This document shows positions 54,699-62,053 of a DNA stretch of 64,000 nt, in pieces. The notes below the pieces were generated by a model. The model saw only the letters and a program-made list of their open reading frames with translations. It searched no databases and was not told the origin of the DNA. A program made the position numbers and the translations under genes. Origin of the DNA: Salinimicrobium profundisediminis (lineage in GTDB: Bacteria > Bacteroidota > Bacteroidia > Flavobacteriales > Flavobacteriaceae); assembly GCF_026241755.1 (NCBI RefSeq), contig NZ_JAPJDA010000011.1, forward strand, positions 42,732 to 106,731, written 5' to 3'. Numbering within the stretch: the first letter of the stretch is position 1; each line of letters starts with the position of its first letter.

Positions 54699-55259
54699 AT
54701 GAAGAAGATGAAGATTTTAAGTTTTTTAATGGCAGCGGTTTTGATCCTTGCATGTAATGACGGGAAGAAAACCGAAAAAGGCGCAACCCTCATGACCCAG
54801 GCCGAAGAAGTGCCTGTACAGACTCACAGCTATGATTCGGTAACAGCTGATACCATTGATGTGGAAAAAGTTTCAAGGACAAAGGGAGAATGGAAACAGC
54901 TGCTCTCTCCCGAAGAATACGAAATTTTACGCGAAGCAGGCACAGAACCGGCATTTCGCAACGTCTATTACAACAACAAAAAGCAGGGAATTTACTACTG
55001 TGGCGGCTGTAATTTACCGCTGTACAGCTCTAATACAAAATTTGATTCAGGCACAGGCTGGCCCAGCTTTTATGCTCCTATAGATTCAAAACTCGTGAAG
55101 CGAAAGATAGATCGCCGCTACGGAATGGAGCGCGTAGAAGTGGTGTGCGCCCAGTGCGATTCTCACCTGGGACACATTTTTCCTTACGAGGGAGTACCAA
55201 CAGAAGAGCGACATTGCCTGAATTCGCTGGCGCTCGACTTTAAACAAATGGATATTTAA
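54699..55259 (+). CDS. msrB: Lipoprotein peptide-methionine (R)-S-oxide reductase MsrB
   Basis: A 186-residue secreted MsrB: lipobox LILAC (Cys19), a linker, then the MsrB fold. Zinc Cys are in CGGC and CAQC, the substrate site is GTGWPSFYAPI, and the catalytic Cys is in ERHCLNSLAL. It repairs oxidised methionine in the periplasm. A TTG in the preceding gene gives an extended frame, but the ATG 10 bp past that gene's stop starts a proper signal peptide. It follows the arsenosugar genes closely and may protect against oxidative stress. Confidence 0.9.
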   Translation: MKKMKILSFLMAAVLILACNDGKKTEKGATLMTQAEEVPVQTHSYDSVTADTIDVEKVSRTKGEWKQLLSPEEYEILREAGTEPAFRNVYYNNKKQGIYYCGGCNLPLYSSNTKFDSGTGWPSFYAPIDSKLVKRKIDRRYGMERVEVVCAQCDSHLGHIFPYEGVPTEERHCLNSLALDFKQMDI

Positions 55260-55269
55260 AAAATAATCA

Positions 55270-56100
55270 ATGCTCAAAGATTTAGAACATACTACAGAAT
55301 TTCTTGAGGCCAGGGGCTTCGATAAACCCGAAATAGGGATCATTCTGGGAACAGGATTGGGGAAATTAATTGATGAACTGGAAATAATTTCAGAAGTCAG
55401 TTATAATCACATTCCAGGTTTTCCTACAGCAACAGTGGAATTCCACAAAGGAAAACTCATTTTTGGGAAGCTCGACGATAAAAAAGTGGTGGTAATGCAG
55501 GGGCGTTTCCACATTTATGAAGGTTATTCAATGTGGGACGTAACTTTTCCGGTTAGGGTTATGAAACGCCTGGGGATCAAAAAACTGCTCATTTCAAACG
55601 CAGCAGGTTCTTTGAATCCTGAGTTCAAGAAGGGAGAGATCATGCTTATCGACGATCATATCAACCTGCAGGGCGGTTCTCCTTTGGCTTTTAGGGGTGT
55701 TGAACAACTGGGCACGCGCTTTACAGATATGAGTGCCCCTTACGATCAACAAAGCGGCCGAATCATGCAGGAAATCGCCAAAGAACACGGCTTTCCACTG
55801 CACAAAGGAGTTTACGCTGCAGTTGTGGGGCCTCAGCTCGAAACCCGCGCCGAGTATCGCTATTTGCGCACCATTGGAGCCGATGCCGTAGGAATGAGCA
55901 CAGTGCCCGAAGTTATTGTGGCGAACCATCTTAAAATACCCATTGCCGCAGTCTCTGTATTGACCGATGAAGGAAATCCCGACGATCTGAAACCAGTGAA
56001 TATTCAGGATATCATTGAGACCGCCGGAAATGCCGAACCTATGATGATCACGCTATTTAGAGAACTTATTAAACGCATAGAACTTAAGCCGGCAGAATAA
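55270..56100 (+). CDS. Purine nucleoside phosphorylase (trimeric, PNP I)
   Basis: A 276-residue trimeric-type PNP that splits purine nucleosides with phosphate. Motifs: IGIILGTGLGKLIDEL (phosphate loop), VVVMQGRFHIYEGYSMWDVTFP, LLISNAAGSLNPEFKKGEI, YAAVVGPQLETRAEYRYLR (with Glu), DAVGMSTVPEVIVANH. It begins 10 bp after msrB and overlaps the next gene by 1 bp. Next to arsS it could remove adenine from the 5'-deoxy-5'-dimethylarsinoyl-adenosine intermediate; general purine salvage is the alternative. Confidence 0.9.
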   Translation: MLKDLEHTTEFLEARGFDKPEIGIILGTGLGKLIDELEIISEVSYNHIPGFPTATVEFHKGKLIFGKLDDKKVVVMQGRFHIYEGYSMWDVTFPVRVMKRLGIKKLLISNAAGSLNPEFKKGEIMLIDDHINLQGGSPLAFRGVEQLGTRFTDMSAPYDQQSGRIMQEIAKEHGFPLHKGVYAAVVGPQLETRAEYRYLRTIGADAVGMSTVPEVIVANHLKIPIAAVSVLTDEGNPDDLKPVNIQDIIETAGNAEPMMITLFRELIKRIELKPAE

Positions 56101-57398
56101 TGTCAACTACAGAACATGTGGTCATAATTGGAAACGGCGTGGCCGGCATCACTGCTGCACGTCACATTCGCCGGATTTCTAATAAAAAGATCACGGTGAT
56201 CTCTGCGGAAAGTGACTACTTCTTTTCGCGTACCGCCCTGATGTACGTATACATGGGCCACATGAAATGGGAACACCTGAAGCCTTATGAAGACTGGTTT
56301 TGGGAGGAGAACCGCATTGAGCTGAAGCAGGCGTATGTCGAGAAAATAGAAGCCTCTTCAAAAATGCTATTTTTGAGAGGTGGTGAAAAAATGTCTTACG
56401 ATCAGCTAATCCTTGCCACCGGCTCTGTCCCACGATTTCTGGGGTGGGATGGGGAAGAACTCAAAGGCGTACAGGGACTGGTTTCAAAACAAGACCTGGA
56501 GCTGCTGGAAGAGAACACCCGGAATTGCAAAAGTGCAGTGATCGTTGGCGGCGGACTCATAGGAGTGGAACTGGCCGAAATGCTCCACACCCGCAAAATT
56601 CCTGTGACCATGCTCATTCGGGAAAAAGCTTTTTGGCAAAATGTCCTGCCCATTGAAGATGCCCAGTTGATCTCCCGGCACATAGAAAGCCATGGGATTG
56701 TTTTAAAACACGAAACTGAGCTTAAGAAGATTAACGGCTCCAACGGAAAAGTGACTTCTATAGAAACCTCCTCGGAAGAAGAGCTCACGTGCGATCTGCT
56801 GGGGATTTCGGTAGGTGTCAAGCCAAATATTAGCTTTTTGAAAGGGTCAGAAATTGAAACCGATCGCGGAATTCTTGTTGATGCTAATCTACAAACAAAC
56901 CTTCCTAACGTTTATGCGATTGGAGATTGTGCACAACACCGGCAGCCCACAACGGGCAGAAAAGATATTGAAGCCGTATGGTACACCGCCCGAATGATGG
57001 GAGAAACCGTGGCGCAGACCATCTGCGGAAAGCCATTTGCTTATAAGCCCGGTCACTGGTTCAACAGTGCGAAATTCTTTGACATCGAGTACCAAACCTA
57101 CGGAAATGTGAGTGCAAACCCCGGAGAGGCAGAACAACATTTTCACTGGCAGCATAAAGATGGTGAGAAGGCTATAACCATTGCCTTTGACCCCGGAACC
57201 AATCAATTCCTCGGAATTAACACTTTTGGAATCCGGATGCGACATGAAGTCTTTGACCGCTGGCTAACAGAGGAACGGGATCTTGAATATGTCCTGTCAC
57301 ACCTTCGCGAAGCCAATTTCGATCCCGAATTTTACGATCACCACGAGAAGGAGATTTTTAGTAGTTTTAAAAAGAATATGATAAACAGCCACACCTAA
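56100..57398 (+). CDS. NAD(P)/FAD-dependent oxidoreductase
   Basis: A 432-residue pyridine nucleotide-disulfide-type flavoprotein: FAD loop VVIIGNGVAGITAARHIRR, ATGSVPRFLGW, NAD loop SAVIVGGGLIGVELAEML, and VYAIGDCAQHRQP. There is no CxxxxC redox disulfide, so it is a ferredoxin- or rubredoxin-reductase-like enzyme rather than a dithiol reductase. It starts on the last base of the PNP stop and precedes a polyferredoxin, which may be its electron partner. It carries a palindrome copy (56353-56380), and its stop lies in a second palindrome. Confidence 0.85.
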   Translation: MSTTEHVVIIGNGVAGITAARHIRRISNKKITVISAESDYFFSRTALMYVYMGHMKWEHLKPYEDWFWEENRIELKQAYVEKIEASSKMLFLRGGEKMSYDQLILATGSVPRFLGWDGEELKGVQGLVSKQDLELLEENTRNCKSAVIVGGGLIGVELAEMLHTRKIPVTMLIREKAFWQNVLPIEDAQLISRHIESHGIVLKHETELKKINGSNGKVTSIETSSEEELTCDLLGISVGVKPNISFLKGSEIETDRGILVDANLQTNLPNVYAIGDCAQHRQPTTGRKDIEAVWYTARMMGETVAQTICGKPFAYKPGHWFNSAKFFDIEYQTYGNVSANPGEAEQHFHWQHKDGEKAITIAFDPGTNQFLGINTFGIRMRHEVFDRWLTEERDLEYVLSHLREANFDPEFYDHHEKEIFSSFKKNMINSHT

Positions 57399-57423
57399 CA
57401 GGTTTTAAAAACCTGTTAGGTGT
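57391..57423. repeat. 33-bp palindrome over the oxidoreductase stop codon
   Basis: A perfect odd palindrome with 16-bp arms (ACACCTAACAGGTTTT and AAAACCTGTTAGGTGT) around one A. The arm supplies the last codon and TAA of the upstream gene. It is one of three such palindromes here and a possible terminator. Confidence 0.85.
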
Positions 57424-57436
57424 CAAATTCCTACAA

Positions 57437-59014
57437 ATGTCCACAGCCCAAAATAACATGTCTCTTTCCGGAGAACCACCCGCAACACTCTCCACTACTC
57501 AAAAAGTAGCCACCGGCTTCGGTTGGACAGGCGTATTTATTTTGGCCCTGGCCCTTTTCAACTTGCAACTGCCTTCAGTTTTTCTTTACTCGGCTATCGG
57601 GCTGATTGGATTGGGAGTGATCATTTTTGCAAATGATCTTTACCTGGGGAAATCGGCAGGAGTGAAGAACGACGGCATCTGGTTCAGGTCAATGACCGCT
57701 CGCGGCATCCTCGCGTGGGGAACGGGAATAATCCTCACTTTGTTCTACATCGTGTTATACTGGTTTCCGCAGTACCTGGGCTACAATTCCGATGGCGCCA
57801 ACAGCGGACTCGTAGCTCTATTCGATCCGCTTAGCAGGTTAATCAGCGGTCATGCTGCGAGTCAGTGGTTTGTTTACGGCACTTTATACACCCTTGCCAT
57901 CCTCGCCTTTGGGTATAAGTTTTTGCTGAAGTACCGCCACAATAAGTATGAAGTACTTCGCACCTGGTCTGTAATGTTCTTTCAGCTGGGATTCGCGTTC
58001 CTTATTCCGGAGATCCTCATGCGGCTCAATCAGCCGTATTTTAATCCGGTAAACATCTGGCCACTGAATTATGACCTTTTTGCGGGGTATAAATTATCAG
58101 AATTCTTTTCTGCCGGAAATATTGGCCTGCTCATGCTCTTCTTCGGAATAGCTTCTATTTTTGTTATCACTCCCATCCTCACCTATTTCTACGGAAAAAG
58201 ATGGTATTGCTCCTGGGTTTGCGGCTGCGGCGGACTCGCAGAAACTGCCGGCGATTCTTACCGGCATTTATCAGATAAAAGCAGGGCAACATGGAAATTT
58301 GAACGCTATATCATTCACACCGTTCTGGTGCTCGTGGTGGTAATGACCATTGCAGTAGTTTACTCTTTCCTGAATGAGAATCCAGATCAATTCTGGTTAA
58401 ACAAAAATGTTTTTCTAATGGGATCAGCAGCATTTCTGGTCCTGCTTTTTGGGCTCATTTGGATATTCAAAAGACACAGGCTGGCAAAAGATGCCAAAAA
58501 AGGTGCAATTATCTCCCTCAGCATTGTTCTGGCCATTATCGCTGCATTTTACTTCAGCGGAATGACCTACGGTTACCTGCTAAGGCAATGGTATGGCTTC
58601 CTGATTGGCGCGGCTTTTTCGGGAGTAATAGGGGTCGGTTTTTATCCAATTTTCGGAAATCGCGTATGGTGTAGGTTTGGCTGCCCAATGGCTGCGGTAC
58701 TGGGGATGCAACAGCGCCTGTTCTCTAAATTCAGGATCACTACCAACGGCGGACAATGCATCTCCTGCGGAAATTGCTCCACCTATTGCGAAATGGGAAT
58801 TGACGTGCGGGCATATGCTCAAAAAGGGGAAAACATCGTACGCTCCAGTTGTGTTGGCTGTGGGATTTGCAGTGCGGTTTGCCCACGGGGTGTTCTGAAA
58901 TTAGAAAACGGATCCCTCGAAGGCAGGATCAACAGTGAAGCGGTGTTGCTGGGAAATGATGTTGATCTTCTGGATTTCATTCAGCAACAGAAAAAAGCAA
59001 CACGGAAAAATTAA
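57437..59014 (+). CDS. Membrane polyferredoxin (NapH/NosR-like 4Fe-4S protein)
   Basis: A 525-residue inner-membrane protein with about ten helices. A juxtamembrane Cys pair region is seen in KRWYCSWVCGCGGLAE and WCRFGCPMAAV, as in NapH/NosR/RnfB-linked proteins. Near the C-terminus are two [4Fe-4S] motifs, CISCGNCSTYCEMG and CVGCGICSAVCPRG. It probably carries electrons across the membrane, perhaps to or from the FAD oxidoreductase just upstream. The final acceptor is unknown. An ATG 12 residues in is an alternative start. Confidence 0.85.
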   Translation: MSTAQNNMSLSGEPPATLSTTQKVATGFGWTGVFILALALFNLQLPSVFLYSAIGLIGLGVIIFANDLYLGKSAGVKNDGIWFRSMTARGILAWGTGIILTLFYIVLYWFPQYLGYNSDGANSGLVALFDPLSRLISGHAASQWFVYGTLYTLAILAFGYKFLLKYRHNKYEVLRTWSVMFFQLGFAFLIPEILMRLNQPYFNPVNIWPLNYDLFAGYKLSEFFSAGNIGLLMLFFGIASIFVITPILTYFYGKRWYCSWVCGCGGLAETAGDSYRHLSDKSRATWKFERYIIHTVLVLVVVMTIAVVYSFLNENPDQFWLNKNVFLMGSAAFLVLLFGLIWIFKRHRLAKDAKKGAIISLSIVLAIIAAFYFSGMTYGYLLRQWYGFLIGAAFSGVIGVGFYPIFGNRVWCRFGCPMAAVLGMQQRLFSKFRITTNGGQCISCGNCSTYCEMGIDVRAYAQKGENIVRSSCVGCGICSAVCPRGVLKLENGSLEGRINSEAVLLGNDVDLLDFIQQQKKATRKN

Positions 59015-59032
59015 AGAAGTACCAAATTTTTA

Positions 59033-59058
59033 CCTGCCGAAGCTTTTGCGTAGGCAGG
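59033..59058. repeat. Imperfect hairpin, CCTGCC...GGCAGG
   Basis: CCTGCCGAAGC-TTTT-GCGTAGGCAGG, two mismatches in an 11-bp stem, 19 bp after the polyferredoxin stop. No T run. Possibly a repetitive hairpin element or weak terminator. Confidence 0.5.
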
Positions 59059-59160
59059 CCAAGCACCAAATACAGAAATTCGATGCCATTCAAAATTTAC
59101 AGAAATCTTGAATCTTAAATTTTGAACCCGAAATCTTGGAAGAATGATTTTCTTTGCATC

Positions 59161-59850
59161 ATGCCTCAAATAAAAGTTATAATTCCGGCTTACAACGAAG
59201 CAGATTCAATCGGTCGTGTAGTCAGCGATATTCCTGAAATTGTTGACGAAGTGATCGTGGTGAGCAATAATTCCACAGATAACACAGAAGAAGTTGCCGA
59301 AAAAGCAGGAGCCACTGTGTTGCGTGAACCCCTAAAAGGTTACGGCTACGCCTGCTTAAAAGGAATGGATTACATTGCACAGCTCCCAAAAAAGCCTGAA
59401 ATAATCGTATTTTTAGATGGTGACTACAGCGACTTTCCGCAGGAACTGGAAAAGATCGTGGAGCCAATTATCCATAGAAATATTGATATGGTGATTGGAG
59501 CAAGGATCAAACGCTGGCGGGAGAAAGGCGCTATGACCTTTCCGCAGATCTTTGGAAACTGGCTGGCAACAAGCCTTATGAAATTGTTCTTTAACGCCCG
59601 GTTCACCGATCTTGGTCCCTTTAGGGCCATTAAATACGAAAAGCTGCTGGCTTTAAACATGGAGGACAAAACCTACGGCTGGACAGTAGAAATGCAGCTA
59701 AAGGCTTTAAAAAAGAAGTACAGCTATGAAGAAGTACCGGTGCATTACCGCAACCGGATAGGGGTTTCAAAAGTTTCGGGTACTGTAAAAGGGGCTTTTA
59801 TGGCCGGAGTCAAGATCCTTACATGGATCTTTAAATACAGTTTCAAATAA
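59161..59850 (+). CDS. Family 2 glycosyltransferase (polyprenyl-phosphate hexose synthase-like)
   Basis: A 229-residue soluble GT2: VIIPAYNEADSIGRVVSDI at the start, IVFLDGDYSDFPQEL with the DGD metal motif, and GARIKRWREKGAMTFPQIFGNWLA, as in dolichyl- or undecaprenyl-phosphate mannosyl/glucosyl synthases. The open frame has an earlier ATG 13 residues up, but MPQIKVIIPAYNE fits the family start. It overlaps the next glycosyltransferase by 1 bp. It could make the lipid-linked sugar used by the mannosyltransferase at the end of the cluster. Confidence 0.86.
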   Translation: MPQIKVIIPAYNEADSIGRVVSDIPEIVDEVIVVSNNSTDNTEEVAEKAGATVLREPLKGYGYACLKGMDYIAQLPKKPEIIVFLDGDYSDFPQELEKIVEPIIHRNIDMVIGARIKRWREKGAMTFPQIFGNWLATSLMKLFFNARFTDLGPFRAIKYEKLLALNMEDKTYGWTVEMQLKALKKKYSYEEVPVHYRNRIGVSKVSGTVKGAFMAGVKILTWIFKYSFK

Positions 59851-61352
59851 TGGGAACGGCAATTTTAATAATTTTCGGGTTGTTAATGCTGGTAGTTTTC
59901 TTCTACAGCCTTTCCCTGCTGCACCTGCTCATCAACTTCCGCAGAAGCAAAAAACATAAAGATTCCTCTCAAAAATGGCATTTTTCAGACCCTTTTCAGA
60001 TTCCTTTTGTCACGGTGCAACTTCCGCTTTACAACGATAAACCGGTGGTAGAACGGCTGCTTCGGAATATTTCAAAGCTGGATTATCCTCATGATAAATT
60101 ACAAGTGCAGGTGCTGGACGATTCTACAGATGATTCGGCAGCTCTTACTACTGAAATAATTTCTGAATTAAGAGCTGAAGGTTTTCCAATTGAACATATC
60201 ACCCGAACCCACAGGAAAGGCTTTAAAGCCGGAGCTCTTAAGGCCGGAATGGCCTCTGCAAAAGGGGAATTTATTGCCATTTTTGACTCCGATTTTCTTC
60301 CTAAACCCGATTGGCTAAAAAAAACTGTTCCTTATTTTAAAGATGATAGTTTGGGTGTAGTGCAGACCCGCTGGGGGCATCTCAATGAAGATTATTCGTT
60401 ACTCACTAGATTGCAGGCTTTCCTGCTGGACTACCACTTTATCCTGGAGCAAACCGGGCGCAACTTCGGAAAACATTTTATCAACTTCAACGGGACTGCA
60501 GGAATCTGGCGAAAAAGCTGCATTCTTGATGCCGGAAACTGGGAGGGCGATACCCTCACCGAAGACCTGGACCTGAGTTACAGAGCCCAGCTCAAAGGCT
60601 GGAATTTTAAATACCTTAAAGAGGTAGTAACTCCGGCCGAATTACCCATTACTATCGAAGCAGCACGTTCCCAACAATTCCGGTGGAACAAAGGGGCAGC
60701 AGAGAATTTTCAGAAAAATTACAGGAAAGTATTAAAGGACAAAAACGCCACTTTTGGCACCCGCGTCCACAGTTTTTTTCACCTTTTGAACAGCAGCTTT
60801 TTTTTCGTGGTGCTGTTAATGGGAATCATTAGTATCCCGGTGCTCTTTTTACTCGATAATCCCTCCTACTCCGAAATTTTGACCGGGATGACCGTCTTCA
60901 TTTTAAGCCCTGTCATTTTTTTTGTCACTTATTACGCAGCTTACCGGGAACTGCATAAAGATCAACAGCTCTCGATATTCAGGTTTACCGGCCTGTTCTT
61001 TACGTTCTTTTCTATTGCCATGGGGCTTTCCCTGCACAATAGCATCGCCATTCTGGAAGGACATTTTGGAAAAAAGAGTGAATTTATCAGGACTCCCAAG
61101 TTCAATCTCGGCAACAAGTCGGGTGCAGCTTTAAAGCAGCCGGTGAAGATCACTTTTCAATTGATCCTGGAGATTCTGTTGATGCTGTTATTTGCCTTCG
61201 GAATTTTTTCTTCTTTCAGGATTGGAAATTACAGCCTGCTCCCGTTCCATTTAATGATGTTCTTCGGGTTTTCGTATGTGGTCTTGGCTTCTTTGAATGT
61301 AGAACTCTTTCGGGGTAAAAAATCAGACCTCACAGGTTTTCAAAACCTGTGA
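59850..61352 (+). CDS. Processive-type family 2 glycosyltransferase, membrane-bound
   Basis: A 500-residue GT2: an N-terminal helix, catalytic domain (VTVQLPLYNDKPVVERLLRNI, LDDSTDD, FIAIFDSDFLPKPDWL, TEDLDLSYRAQLKGW, and QQFRWNKGA matching Q..RW), then four C-terminal helices. This is the cellulose synthase/ceramide glucosyltransferase layout. Start overlaps the previous stop. A dispersed palindrome at 59969-59988 encodes SQKWHFSD. The last residues, TGFQNL, and the stop lie in a 29-bp palindrome. Confidence 0.86.
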   Translation: MGTAILIIFGLLMLVVFFYSLSLLHLLINFRRSKKHKDSSQKWHFSDPFQIPFVTVQLPLYNDKPVVERLLRNISKLDYPHDKLQVQVLDDSTDDSAALTTEIISELRAEGFPIEHITRTHRKGFKAGALKAGMASAKGEFIAIFDSDFLPKPDWLKKTVPYFKDDSLGVVQTRWGHLNEDYSLLTRLQAFLLDYHFILEQTGRNFGKHFINFNGTAGIWRKSCILDAGNWEGDTLTEDLDLSYRAQLKGWNFKYLKEVVTPAELPITIEAARSQQFRWNKGAAENFQKNYRKVLKDKNATFGTRVHSFFHLLNSSFFFVVLLMGIISIPVLFLLDNPSYSEILTGMTVFILSPVIFFVTYYAAYRELHKDQQLSIFRFTGLFFTFFSIAMGLSLHNSIAILEGHFGKKSEFIRTPKFNLGNKSGAALKQPVKITFQLILEILLMLLFAFGIFSSFRIGNYSLLPFHLMMFFGFSYVVLASLNVELFRGKKSDLTGFQNL

Positions 61353-61355
61353 GGT
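61327..61355. repeat. 29-bp palindrome over the glycosyltransferase stop codon
   Basis: Perfect odd palindrome, 14-bp arms ACCTCACAGGTTTT and AAAACCTGTGAGGT around one C. It encodes the last residues of the upstream protein and its TGA. Left bracket of the mazEF segment. Confidence 0.85.
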
Positions 61356-61394
61356 TTAGTGAGGACACATAATTATAATTTCAGTAAAAAGTAA

Positions 61395-61402
61395 TAACTT
61401 TG
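61395..61402 (+). promoter_or_regulatory. Candidate -7 box of mazEF
   Basis: TAACTTTG matches TAnnTTTG, 18 bp before the antitoxin ATG. No clear -33 box. Confidence 0.45.
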
Positions 61403-61420
61403 TACTTACAAATTTGTTTT

Positions 61421-61666
61421 ATGGAAACTCCAATTATTAAAATCGGGAATTCCAAAGGTCTTAGATTAAGTAAGACTATTTTGGATAAATATCAGATCAA
61501 AGAAAAAGTAGAATTGATTCTTGAAGAAGGACAGATCATCCTGCGCCCTATGGAGTCTCCGAGGAAAGATTGGGAAGAGAAATTTAGAGAAATGGCAAAT
61601 CAACAGGACGATGAATTGCTTATCGATGATGTATTTGATGATGAAAATTTCGAAGAATGGAGCTAA
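61421..61666 (+). CDS. mazE: MazE/AbrB-type antitoxin
   Basis: An 81-residue protein with an N-terminal AbrB/SpoVT swapped-hairpin DNA-binding domain (PIIKIGNSKGLRLSKTILDKY, then KVELILEEGQIILRP) and an acidic tail (DDELLIDDVFDDENFEEW) that would wrap the toxin. An upstream TTG is in frame but lies over the promoter box, so the ATG is used. It overlaps the toxin gene by 10 bp. Confidence 0.9.
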   Translation: METPIIKIGNSKGLRLSKTILDKYQIKEKVELILEEGQIILRPMESPRKDWEEKFREMANQQDDELLIDDVFDDENFEEWS

Positions 61667-61980
61667 ACCAATATTCCGTTATTCTGGTAAACCTCGATCC
61701 AACACTTGGAAGTGAAATCAAAAAAACCAGGCCTTGTGTTATTCTTTCACCCAATGAAATGAATAAATATTTACGAACTATTGTCATAGCACCGATGACC
61801 ACTAACATTAAGAAATATCCAACAAGAGTACCAGTTAGAGTGGATAATAAAAAAGGGATGATAGCAATAGACCAGATCAGGACGGTTGACAGACAAAGAA
61901 TTATTAGAGTGCTTGATTCTCTGAGCAAATCTGAAATACAGAAATGCAAAGAGGTACTTAAAGAGACATTTGTGGATTAA
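61657..61980 (+). CDS. mazF: MazF/PemK-type endoribonuclease toxin
   Basis: A 107-residue MazF: IVLVNLDPTLGSE-like start (here VILVNLDPTLGSEIKKTRPCVILSP), then TIVIAPMTTN, PTRVPVRV, KKGMIAIDQIRTVDRQRI. The Arg in TRP and the Thr in PMTT are the usual active-site residues. It cleaves mRNA when freed from MazE. It sits with mazE between two glycosyltransferase genes, bracketed by similar palindromes, so it looks like an insertion. Confidence 0.92.
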   Translation: MELNQYSVILVNLDPTLGSEIKKTRPCVILSPNEMNKYLRTIVIAPMTTNIKKYPTRVPVRVDNKKGMIAIDQIRTVDRQRIIRVLDSLSKSEIQKCKEVLKETFVD

Positions 61981-62012
61981 TGTTTCGAGTACCCTTAAAT
62001 ATTACACTTGGG

Positions 62013-62045
62013 AGACCTAACAGGTTTTCAAAACCTGTTAGGTCT
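62013..62045. repeat. 33-bp palindrome behind mazF
   Basis: Perfect odd palindrome with 16-bp arms (AGACCTAACAGGTTTT and AAAACCTGTTAGGTCT) around one C, 32 bp after the mazF stop and 8 bp before the next start. Right bracket of the mazEF segment. Confidence 0.85.
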
Positions 62046-62053
62046 GGTAAGGA

